Below are positions 1 to 6,141 of a stretch of DNA of 14,036 nt, in pieces; the stretch's first letter is position 1, and each line of letters starts with the position of its first letter. Under the pieces are notes generated by a model. That model had not been told where the DNA came from and searched no databases. It was given only the letters and a program-made list of their open reading frames with translations. The position numbers and the translations under genes are program-made. The stretch is from Candidatus Adiutrix sp. (GTDB lineage Bacteria > Desulfobacterota > Desulfarculia > Adiutricales > Adiutricaceae): NCBI GenBank assembly GCA_031285975.1, contig JAITVE010000268.1, positions 1-14,036 of the forward strand. Direction: 5' to 3'.

Positions 1-1
1 T

Positions 2-1501
2 GAATTCCCCAAAATCACCAGCTGGATCAGGGCCGTCAGCCAAGACCTCAAGCTGGTCAAGGACATGGGCCTCAGCGAAACCGGCATTCTCACCTCGATT
101 TCCGATTACCACATTTACCTGAAGCTGGGCCTCACCCGCGCTCAGGCCGTGGAAAATTACCTCACGCTGGTCAAGGAAGCCCTGTCCCTGGGCATTACCC
201 CGCGCTGCCACTTTGAAGACGTGACCCGCGCCGATATCTACGGCCTGGTCATCCCCTTTGCCCAGCGGCTCAAAGAGTTATCCGACGAATCCGGCACCAA
301 AATCATCATCCGCCTCTGCGACACCATGGGCATGGGCCTCACCTACCCCGGCGCGGCCCTGCCCCGCTCGGTGGGCAAGCTCGTGCGGGCCTTCATTGAG
401 GAAGCCGGTTTTGACGGCGCCGACCTGGAATGGCACGGCCACAACGACTTTCACAAGGGTTTCATCAACGCTTCCACCGCCTGGCTCTACGGCCTGGGGG
501 CCATCAACAGCAGCTTGTTGGGCTTTGGCGAACGCACCGGCAACACGCCCCTGGAAGCTTTGCTCGTGGAATACGCGGCCCTCACCGGCGGCCTGGCCGG
601 GATGGATCTCACCGCCGTCACCGACATGGCCCGCTATTTTGAAAAAGAAATCCACCACCGCATCCCGCCCTACCAGCCGCTGGTGGGCCGCGATTTCAAC
701 GTCACTTCAGCGGGGATTCATGCTGACGGGCTCTTGAAAAACGAGGAAATTTACAATATTTTCGACACCGCCGCCATCCTGGGCCGGGCCCCCTCCATCT
801 CCATCAACGATAAATCCGGCGCGGCCGGCGTGGTGCGCTGGCTGAACCAGCGCCTGGGCCTGAGCGGCGAAGCGGCCCTGGACAAGCGGCACCCCGGCAT
901 TCTGAAAATGACCAAAGCCGTGGCCAGGGAATACGAGCGGGGCCGCAGCACCAACATGTCCAACCGCGAGCTGGAAAACCTGGCCCGGCACTACCTGCCG
1001 AACTGCTTTATCTCCCAGTTCGACCGCCTGAAGGCCAAGGCCCGCGACCTGGCCCAGGGCTTGATTGGCGACATGATTGAAAACCCTGAAATCCGCTCCA
1101 TGAGCCCAGAACGCCAGGAAGCCATTATGGAGCAATGGGTTACTGAAATACCCTTCATCCAGTTCATGTACGTCACCGACAGCCGGGGGGTCAAAACCAC
1201 CCTCAATGTCGTGTCCCTGCATGAAAAATCAAAGTTTTTGGATTCCACCACCATGGGGGTCGGCGCCAACCTCTCCGACCGCATCTGGTTCGTCAAGCCC
1301 ATGGACGACGGCAAGGTGCACGTCACCGATTTCTACACCTCCCGCTTCACCGGGGCCTTGTGCATCACCGTCAGTGGGCCCATCCGCAACCACAGCGACG
1401 AAATTATCGGCATCCTGGGCCTGGACATCCGCTTTGAAGATTTGGCCAACATGGAAGCCGCCGAGTTCCACACCGCCGACGACGACGATGTGGAGGAATA
1501 A
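2..1501 (+). CDS. Homocitrate/Re-citrate synthase-like acyltransferase with C-terminal Cache-like sensor domain (5' end outside window)
   Basis: The reading frame is open from base 2, so the N-terminal part of the TIM barrel with the first metal and substrate residues is missing; the ATG at 65 is internal, because homology runs through the codons before it. The enzyme part (to about base 960) is HMGL-like: HGHND metal-site histidines at 434 and 440, CDTMG, a GERTGN segment, and GIHADG with a second metal histidine at 719. The family condenses acetyl-CoA with a 2-oxoacid; homocitrate, isopropylmalate and Re-citrate synthases are members, and the exact substrate cannot be decided. From about 970 to 1480 follows a separate domain with a long helix, a YVTDSRG strand (1169 on), a SDRIWF segment and a closing GILGLDIRF strand, the layout of Cache/PDC ligand-binding domains. 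No membrane segment separates the two parts. Enzyme family is confident; Re-citrate synthase is a guess; the Cache call comes from motif reading. Confidence 0.85.
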   Translation, partial: EFPKITSWIRAVSQDLKLVKDMGLSETGILTSISDYHIYLKLGLTRAQAVENYLTLVKEALSLGITPRCHFEDVTRADIYGLVIPFAQRLKELSDESGTKIIIRLCDTMGMGLTYPGAALPRSVGKLVRAFIEEAGFDGADLEWHGHNDFHKGFINASTAWLYGLGAINSSLLGFGERTGNTPLEALLVEYAALTGGLAGMDLTAVTDMARYFEKEIHHRIPPYQPLVGRDFNVTSAGIHADGLLKNEEIYNIFDTAAILGRAPSISINDKSGAAGVVRWLNQRLGLSGEAALDKRHPGILKMTKAVAREYERGRSTNMSNRELENLARHYLPNCFISQFDRLKAKARDLAQGLIGDMIENPEIRSMSPERQEAIMEQWVTEIPFIQFMYVTDSRGVKTTLNVVSLHEKSKFLDSTTMGVGANLSDRIWFVKPMDDGKVHVTDFYTSRFTGALCITVSGPIRNHSDEIIGILGLDIRFEDLANMEAAEFHTADDDDVEE

Positions 1502-1521
1502 GCAGCCAAAGCATTGAAATC

Positions 1522-1555
1522 AAAGGGCCGGACTGTTTGCGAAAAGTCCGGCCTT
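1522..1555 (+). terminator. Hairpin after the acyltransferase gene, possible terminator
   Basis: A 9-bp perfect stem (1526-1534 with 1545-1553) extends by a G-T and an A-T pair and encloses a 10-nt loop, 24 bases after the stop codon. There is no real T-run after the stem, so Rho-independent termination would be weak. It could also only stabilise the mRNA 3' end. Confidence 0.45.
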
Positions 1556-1557
1556 AG

Positions 1558-1679
1558 GAACAGTTCAGGAATAATTTGTACGTTTTCCTGGCAAGGCGTT
1601 CTCATTTTGGCCGGATTGTTGGCGGCCAAAATGAGAACAACGCAGCCAGGGAGGTGTACAAGTTGTTCATGAACTGTTC
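1558..1679. repeat. 122-bp imperfect inverted repeat (MITE-like or large hairpin)
   Basis: The two halves are reverse complements with few mismatches: outer ends gaacagttca / tgaactgttc, then ttgtac / gtacaa, cctggc / gccagg, and a perfect 16-bp inner arm (1598-1613 with 1623-1638) around a 9-nt loop. The unit ends about 28 bases before the next start codon. The size and symmetry fit a non-autonomous miniature inverted-repeat element; it codes for nothing convincing. No second copy lies in this window. Confidence 0.7.
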
Positions 1680-1707
1680 TTTACCTTTTATGACAGGGAG
1701 AAGCACC

Positions 1708-2385
1708 ATGAGCGAAAAAACCTTCAGTTGCGCCGACTGCGGCGTCCAGGCCTGCAAAAGCGCCCAGGCGGACAAATATCCCCAATTTTGCCCCACGAAA
1801 AATATCGACCCCAAATTGGTGGAGGGCTCCCTGGCCCGCTACGCCGCCAATGAAGAAGCGAAAAATCTGGTGGGCGTTTCCTCAGTTTTGGAAGCCGAAT
1901 TTTACTGCAAACTCTGTAGGGTGGAAGAGACCATCGAGTTCATCAAACGCATGGGTTATAAGAAGATCGGCCTGGCCACCTGCGTGGGCCTCTTGCGGGA
2001 GACGAAAATTTTCGCCAAAATTCTGCGCGACAACAACATCGATTATTTCGCGGCCTGTTGCAAAACCGGGGCTGTGGACAAAGAGACCCTGGGCCTAACC
2101 CCCGAGCAAAAAATCAACGGCGGCTGCGGCCATGAGTCCATGTGCAACCCGCTCCTGCAAGCCGACGTTCTGGCCCGCGAAGGCACGGATTTCAACGTGG
2201 TCATCGGCCTGTGCGTGGGCCACGACTCCCTGTTCCTGAAAAATTCCCAGGCCCCGGTGACGGTCATGATCGTCAAAGACCGCGTCATGGGCCATAACCC
2301 CGTGGCCGCCCTCTATGCCGCCGAAGGCATCTATTCCCGCTTCACCGATGTCTCCAAATCCTGGAAAACCCCGGCGAAAGAGTAG
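1708..2385 (+). CDS. DUF1847 family cysteine-rich protein
   Basis: A 225-residue protein with 12 cysteines. The N-terminus has C8, C11, C16 and C28 in a CADCG...C...FCPT arrangement, followed by C67-x2-C70, C92, C117-C118, C140, C146 and C169 near H172. This matches DUF1847, a family of anaerobe proteins thought to bind metal; no reaction is established. There is no signal peptide or membrane segment, so a cytoplasmic protein is likely. I chose the ATG at 1708 because AGGGAG lies just upstream and the cysteine motif begins at residue 8. The frame stays open back to an ATG at 1576, but that start lies inside the inverted repeat and would add 44 unrelated residues. Family assignment is confident, function unknown. 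Confidence 0.85.
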   Translation: MSEKTFSCADCGVQACKSAQADKYPQFCPTKNIDPKLVEGSLARYAANEEAKNLVGVSSVLEAEFYCKLCRVEETIEFIKRMGYKKIGLATCVGLLRETKIFAKILRDNNIDYFAACCKTGAVDKETLGLTPEQKINGGCGHESMCNPLLQADVLAREGTDFNVVIGLCVGHDSLFLKNSQAPVTVMIVKDRVMGHNPVAALYAAEGIYSRFTDVSKSWKTPAKE

Positions 2386-2387
2386 AT

Positions 2388-2870
2388 TCAGCCGTCAATC
2401 TCGGCGATCATCCGGCTGACGAGTTCCGGCGAATAACGGGCCCCCGCCGCCAGCAATTTGTCGGCGTAGGGCCGCAAGGCGGGGATCAGGCCCAAAATCT
2501 TGGCTCTGCCCAAAAGGCCCAGCACGCCGACCACGGAAAGCCCGACCGCCTTGGCCAAGCGGCGGCCCCGCAGGTCGTCCAGGCAAACCGCGTCAATGCC
2601 CCGCTCCAACGCCAGTTGAATGACCGCCGCTTCGCCGTCGTCCAAAGTGGCCCGAATCATTTCTGGTATAGGCGATTTGAGGTCAATCGTGCGCAGCCAG
2701 GGCGCGTCAACGGCCTGATAGCCCAGCGCCACACCGGCGGCCAGTTCATCCATAACGTTTTGCGGGGCAATAAATTGGTGGGGAAGCCGGGCCGCGACGG
2801 GCAAAGCCTCAATCTTGGCCAGCAAAATCAGCGGCCCGGTATCAATGACAATACGGGGCTCAGCCGCCAT
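2388..2870 (-). CDS. DUF3368 PIN-like toxin of a toxin-antitoxin pair
   Basis: The protein has 160 residues and starts MAAEPR followed by the IVIDTGPLI strand with the first acidic residue of a PIN fold. Further acidic residues follow in DDGEAAVI and in CLDDLRGRR, the usual spacing for DUF3368 proteins, which are VapC-like putative ribonucleases. The ATG at 2870 overlaps the last 11 bases of the upstream antitoxin gene and has only a weak Shine-Dalgarno, which suggests translational coupling. An in-frame ATG at 2930 would place 20 unrelated residues in front and lies inside the antitoxin gene. The stop is 3 bases past the convergent DUF1847 stop. RNA cleavage activity is inferred from the family. 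Confidence 0.85.
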   Translation of the reverse strand: MAAEPRIVIDTGPLILLAKIEALPVAARLPHQFIAPQNVMDELAAGVALGYQAVDAPWLRTIDLKSPIPEMIRATLDDGEAAVIQLALERGIDAVCLDDLRGRRLAKAVGLSVVGVLGLLGRAKILGLIPALRPYADKLLAAGARYSPELVSRMIAEIDG

Positions 2871-3132
2871 GAGCGAACCGCAACTCGTCATCCGCATCGT
2901 CGGCTTGCAGGTTGACGACGGCATAGCCATCCCGGTGCAGCCGCTCCATGAACTCTACTGTGCCTAAACCGCATAATTTGGCGGCCTGGCCCAGGCTGAG
3001 CCGGGCTTCAGCAAAGAGTTTCGCGGCCACCGCCATTTTTGCCGTCGCCGCCAGTTCAGACGCGGACAAGCCCGCGCTGGCCAGCACATCGTCGCTATAG
3101 GGTATCGTTATAAAACTCTCGGAACTGGGCAC
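2860..3132 (-). CDS. UPF0175 family antitoxin
   Basis: A 90-residue protein. Its middle part (residues about 38-70: KLFAEARLSLGQAAKLCGL then FMERL) is the UPF0175 helix-turn-helix-like core, followed by a short acidic tail that probably contacts the toxin. UPF0175 genes commonly precede DUF3368 genes, as here. The start is GTG at 3132, supported by GAGAGG six to ten bases upstream and by a good promoter at 3156-3184. The gene overlaps the toxin start by 11 bases. The product is expected to neutralise the PIN toxin and to repress the shared promoter; both are inferred from the family. Confidence 0.85.
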   Translation of the reverse strand: MPSSESFITIPYSDDVLASAGLSASELAATAKMAVAAKLFAEARLSLGQAAKLCGLGTVEFMERLHRDGYAVVNLQADDADDELRFAHGG

Positions 3133-3155
3133 CGAACACCTCTCTTCATCGTTAA

Positions 3156-3184
3156 ATCATAGAAGCATCCATCCTGGAAGTCAA
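3156..3184 (-). promoter_or_regulatory. Sigma-70-type promoter of the toxin-antitoxin operon
   Basis: On the minus strand TTGACT (3179-3184) and TATGAT (3156-3161) are 17 bases apart, each one mismatch from consensus. The predicted start of transcription lies about 17 bases before the GTG start. A loose dyad with CTTC / GAAG arms overlaps the -10 and could be the autoregulatory operator, but it is weak. Confidence 0.7.
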
Positions 3185-3204
3185 GGGCAAGAAAGGGCGC
3201 AAAC

Positions 3205-3639
3205 ATTTCAGCCTATACTGTTTTATTCTTCTCGGCCTTATTGGCGGCCACGGTTTTGCCAATGCAGTCCGAGGCGGTGCTGGCGGGGCTCTTGTTGTCC
3301 GGCAAGTATTCCGCGCTCGCGCTGGTCGCGGTGGCCGGGGTGGGGAACGTCCTCGGGTCGTGGATTAACTGGTGGCTGGGGCGGTATATCGAACGCTGGA
3401 AAGACCGCCGCTGGTTTCCCGTCACGCCGGAGGCGCTCGGGCGCGCTGAAGGGTGGTATCGCCGGTACGGCCGCTGGTCGCTCCTGCTCAGTTGGGCGCC
3501 GGTTATCGGCGACCCGCTGACCGTGCTGGCCGGGGTGCTGCGCGAACCGTGGCAATCGTTCCTGCCCCTGGTCGCCGCCGCCAAAATCGGCCGCTATTGC
3601 GTCCTGGCGGCCATCGTGCAGGGCTGGTTCGGGCAATGA
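3205..3639 (+). CDS. yqaA: YqaA family inner-membrane protein, probable AUU start
   Basis: Resembles E. coli YqaA (142 residues), a DedA/SNARE-associated-type membrane protein of unknown role. Seen here: an N-terminal hydrophobic segment, LLAATVLP, SEAVLAGLLLSG, a second membrane segment with GNVLGSW, a basic cytoplasmic stretch with RYGRWSLLLSW, and a C-terminal hydrophobic region ending VQGWF. The first standard start codon, TTG at 3241, would remove the first membrane segment. In-frame homology reaches back to about 3208, the frame is open to a stop at 3160, and the only plausible start there is ATT at 3205, seven bases after GAAAGGG (3191-3197). That start gives 144 residues, matching the family length. 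The gene is divergent from the antitoxin; family is confident, start codon inferred. Confidence 0.82.
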   Translation: MSAYTVLFFSALLAATVLPMQSEAVLAGLLLSGKYSALALVAVAGVGNVLGSWINWWLGRYIERWKDRRWFPVTPEALGRAEGWYRRYGRWSLLLSWAPVIGDPLTVLAGVLREPWQSFLPLVAAAKIGRYCVLAAIVQGWFGQ

Positions 3640-3736
3640 CGAATATTCTGGCACGCAAAATGCTTCATAAAATATAAGGACTCCGGGCGGCTGTTCGAAG
3701 CGCCGCTGGCAGTCAAAACATACCCAGAAATTTTGG

Positions 3737-3765
3737 TTGAAAAATCATCGGGGCTGGGTTAGAAT
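3737..3765 (+). promoter_or_regulatory. Sigma-70-type promoter for the 290-codon unknown gene
   Basis: TTGAAA (3737-3742) and TAGAAT (3760-3765) are 17 bases apart. Transcription would start near 3772, leaving a 5' leader of about 100 bases that is AT-rich at first and then has a CTGCGCGCAG palindrome at 3836-3845. The rest of the 231-bp gap between yqaA and the next gene shows nothing else I can name. Confidence 0.6.
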
Positions 3766-3870
3766 ACTACTATACTGATTATATACGCTGAACTTTCGGC
3801 TGATAAATCAACACGATATCAACAGAAAGCGGGGTCTGCGCGCAGGCCCGGGATCAGCGAGGAGCGCCAT

Positions 3871-4743
3871 ATGCCTTTTTCCCTTAAGGCGGATGAATTT
3901 GCCTGGACTCAGGAAGACGTGAGCCCCGCCCGCAAGCCGGAGCCGCAGCCGTCGGAGCCGGTTGACCATGCCGACGAGTTTGAAAACATCACTGCCTGGT
4001 GGTGGAACCCCGAGGCCGCCAGCCGCGGCGCCTCCCGGCCCCAGGCCGACGAAAGCGGCGAAGCCCATGCCGCCCAAACGCCGGAGGCGGCAACTGTGGA
4101 TCAGCCCCGGCCCGCTGGCCGCTGGGCCGGTCAGGCCCTGGGCGTGTATCGCCGACTGGTGGGCCGCACCATCCGGGAAATTTTGTCCGCCCAAAATTTG
4201 GCCGAAAATTTCGCCACCGACGAAGCCTTGAGCCAGATATATTTAGCGCTGGAGCCCCAGAAGCGGGCCGAATTTAACTGGGAAGTGGCCGAACTGGTCA
4301 AGATGCGCCTGGAGGCCCTGCAAGTCTGGCTGCCCCAGTTCACCCCGGCCCCTGAAGAAAATGCGGACGAAGGGCACGAGCATCAAAAGCGGCTGGTGTT
4401 CTCCGGCCCGGAGCGGCGCGGGCTCGGCGAGGAATTCGTGCCCCCGGATAAGCAGTACGACCGGCTGTGCCTCATCGACTTTGTGGCCCCCCAGCCCAAA
4501 ACCAGGGCCGAGCGGTTTTTCCTGAAAAATTACAATGAGCTCTTCCAGGCCGCCTATGAAAAAACCCTGCGGGAATTCGGGCTCGACCCCTTCGGCATGG
4601 GCTCCACAGGCCTGGAACGCCGCCAGGAAGTGACGGACGAGGAAGTGAATATTTACGAAGTCTGCCGCGCCACCTATGACAAAATGGACGCCACCCCCAT
4701 GGTCGCGGCCCTGGCCCTGGCCCTGGGCAGACTGCTTATTTAA
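3871..4743 (+). CDS. Hypothetical protein, acidic/proline-rich N-terminus
   Basis: A 290-residue protein I do not recognise. Residues 1-85 are rich in Pro, Glu, Ala and Asp and look disordered (several EPQPSEP-like runs). Residues about 90-160 are helical, with YRRLVGRTIREILSAQNLAENF and charged heptad-like stretches. A second acidic linker (about 157-172) is followed by a predicted helical C-terminal domain containing RLCLIDFVAP, RFFLKNYNELFQAAYEKTL, FGLDPFGMG and VNIYEVCRATYDKM. There is no signal peptide or membrane span. The ATG follows GAGGAG at an ideal distance, a promoter lies upstream at 3737-3765 and a terminator follows, so it is probably transcribed alone. The coding call is firm, function unknown. 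Confidence 0.8.
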   Translation: MPFSLKADEFAWTQEDVSPARKPEPQPSEPVDHADEFENITAWWWNPEAASRGASRPQADESGEAHAAQTPEAATVDQPRPAGRWAGQALGVYRRLVGRTIREILSAQNLAENFATDEALSQIYLALEPQKRAEFNWEVAELVKMRLEALQVWLPQFTPAPEENADEGHEHQKRLVFSGPERRGLGEEFVPPDKQYDRLCLIDFVAPQPKTRAERFFLKNYNELFQAAYEKTLREFGLDPFGMGSTGLERRQEVTDEEVNIYEVCRATYDKMDATPMVAALALALGRLLI

Positions 4744-4776
4744 GAGTCGCTACAAAGTCTCCACAACAGTGCAACG

Positions 4777-4817
4777 GTGCGCCCCAGTCATTACAGATTG
4801 GGGCGCACAGTTGTTTT
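4777..4817 (+). terminator. Rho-independent terminator after the unknown gene
   Basis: A perfect 10-bp stem, gtgcgcccca (4777-4786) with tggggcgcac (4799-4808), 12-nt loop, followed by TTGTTTT. It lies between the converging unknown gene and the desulfurase gene. The T-run is only on the plus side, so it serves mainly the plus-strand gene. Confidence 0.8.
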
Positions 4818-4874
4818 AAGGCCTCAGCTCCTTATACAATGCCTTGGCGTATTTTTTGGGCGGCATAGGTTTGA

Positions 4875-5990
4875 TTATTCCGCGCCAAGCTGTTTGACGG
4901 CTTCGGCAGCGGTCAAAATTTCCTGCTCAGTGTTGAAGTGGGAGAAGGAAAAGCGCACCGCGCCCTGCTTTTCCGTGCCGAAGCGGCGGTGCAGCAGCGG
5001 GGCGCAGTGGGCCCCGGCGCGGACGGCTATGCCGTGGTCGTCGGCCAGGCGGGCCGCCACTTCTTCCGACGGCCAGTCCCCCAGGTTGAGGGTCACAATC
5101 GGGGCGCGGCGTTCGGCGTGGTAGTCGCCGTACAATTTTACGCGGTCGCAGTTTTCCAGTTCCCGGTAAAAAAGGCGGGCCAGGCGGTCGGCTTCAGCCC
5201 ACAGCGTTTCCGGGCCCATATGGCGCACGTAACCCAGCCCGGCCGCGAGCCCGGCCAGGCTGTGGCCCGCCAGGGTGCCCGCTTCCAGGCGGTCGGGCAG
5301 GGCCTCGGGCTGGGTGAGCGCAAAGGAGCGGCTGCCGCTGCCGCCCACCATCAGCGGCTCGGGGGTGAAGCGTTCGCTGAGGCAGAGGCCGCCCGTGCCC
5401 TGAGGGCCATACAGGGATTTGTGGCCGGTGAAGCACAGCGCGTCGGCCCCGAGGGCTTCCATGTCCAGGGGCGCGAGCCCGGCGGTCTGGGCCGCGTCGA
5501 TGATGAAAATCAGGCCGCGCTCCCGGCAGAAGCGGCCAATCTCGGCCACGGGGGCCACATTGCCGGTGAGGTTGGAGGCGTGGGCCAGCACCACGGCCAC
5601 GGTCTCTTTCCGGCAGGCTTTGGCGATGTCGCCCGCCGCGTACAGGCCTTGTCCGTCAACGGGCACGGCGGTGTAGCCGCCGCGCCGGTGCACAGGGCGG
5701 AGGACGGAATTGTGCTCCATTTCGCTGGTCACGATGTGCCCGCGAAGGGAGGCGACGGCCAGGTTCAGGGCCTCAGTGGCGTTTTTGGTGAAAACAACCC
5801 GCTCAGGGTGGGGGCAGTTGAAAAATTCGGCAAAGCTCTGGCGGAGCGCGGCCACGCAGCGCCCGGCCGCCAGGGCCGCCGCGTGGGCCGAGCGCGAGGG
5901 ATTGCCGAACGAACCCAGGGCCGCAACCACGGCCTCGGCCACACACGGCGGCTTGGGAAAGCTGGTGGCCGCGTTATCCAGATAGATCAT
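4875..5990 (-). CDS. Cysteine desulfurase-like class V aminotransferase
   Basis: A 371-residue PLP enzyme that resembles the cysteine desulfurase-related group (length close to 375). Visible landmarks: MIYLDNAATSFPKPP at the N-terminus, EHNSVLRP with the cofactor-stacking His at 93, DAAQTAG with Asp165, TGHKSLYGPQGTG with the PLP lysine at 191, and RAGAHCAPLLH with the putative sulfur-carrying Cys329, followed by GAVRFSFSHFNT. It would release sulfur from cysteine as an enzyme-bound persulfide for Fe-S clusters, tRNA or selenium handling; the acceptor is unknown and no IscU or SufE gene is nearby. The start at 5990 has GAGG seven bases upstream and matches the family N-terminus; an ATG at 6023 would add 11 unrelated residues. 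Confidence 0.88.
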   Translation of the reverse strand: MIYLDNAATSFPKPPCVAEAVVAALGSFGNPSRSAHAAALAAGRCVAALRQSFAEFFNCPHPERVVFTKNATEALNLAVASLRGHIVTSEMEHNSVLRPVHRRGGYTAVPVDGQGLYAAGDIAKACRKETVAVVLAHASNLTGNVAPVAEIGRFCRERGLIFIIDAAQTAGLAPLDMEALGADALCFTGHKSLYGPQGTGGLCLSERFTPEPLMVGGSGSRSFALTQPEALPDRLEAGTLAGHSLAGLAAGLGYVRHMGPETLWAEADRLARLFYRELENCDRVKLYGDYHAERRAPIVTLNLGDWPSEEVAARLADDHGIAVRAGAHCAPLLHRRFGTEKQGAVRFSFSHFNTEQEILTAAEAVKQLGAE

Positions 5991-6017
5991 GGGGAAACCT
6001 CGAACGTTTACTACACT

Positions 6018-6112
6018 CGTCATTCCGGCGAAAGCCGAAAGTCATTGCCAGGGAAGCAGATGCGAACATCATGCTTCACTGGAAATGGATTCCTGCCTCC
6101 GCAGGAATGACG
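6018..6112. repeat. REP/MITE-like inverted repeat of the ATTCC-type
   Basis: The element begins cgtcattccggcgaaagc and ends with the imperfect reverse complement gcctccgcaggaatgacg, a 95-bp unit. Inside its right end is a perfect ATTCCTGC / GCAGGAAT hairpin (6089-6108) with a 4-nt loop. Elements with GGAATGAC ends and a GATTCC core are common in proteobacterial intergenic regions. It fills most of the gap between malY and the desulfurase gene and may also act as a transcript-end hairpin. Confidence 0.7.
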
Positions 6113-6141
6113 GCGGTGGGGAGCCATTTTAAGCGGCGGTT

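Noticed and set aside
4816..4866. A 16-codon minus-strand frame (MPPKKYAKALYKELRP) just after the desulfurase gene
   Set aside because: It reads like protein but has no ribosome site, is very short and matches nothing I know; at most a remnant of an alternative gene end.
4938..6110. Long plus-strand open frame opposite the desulfurase gene (390 codons), and similar ones opposite malY, por and rmlA
   Set aside because: These are antisense shadows of GC-rich genes: low-complexity Gly/Ala/His/Gln composition and no family motifs, while the minus-strand frames have complete catalytic motifs.
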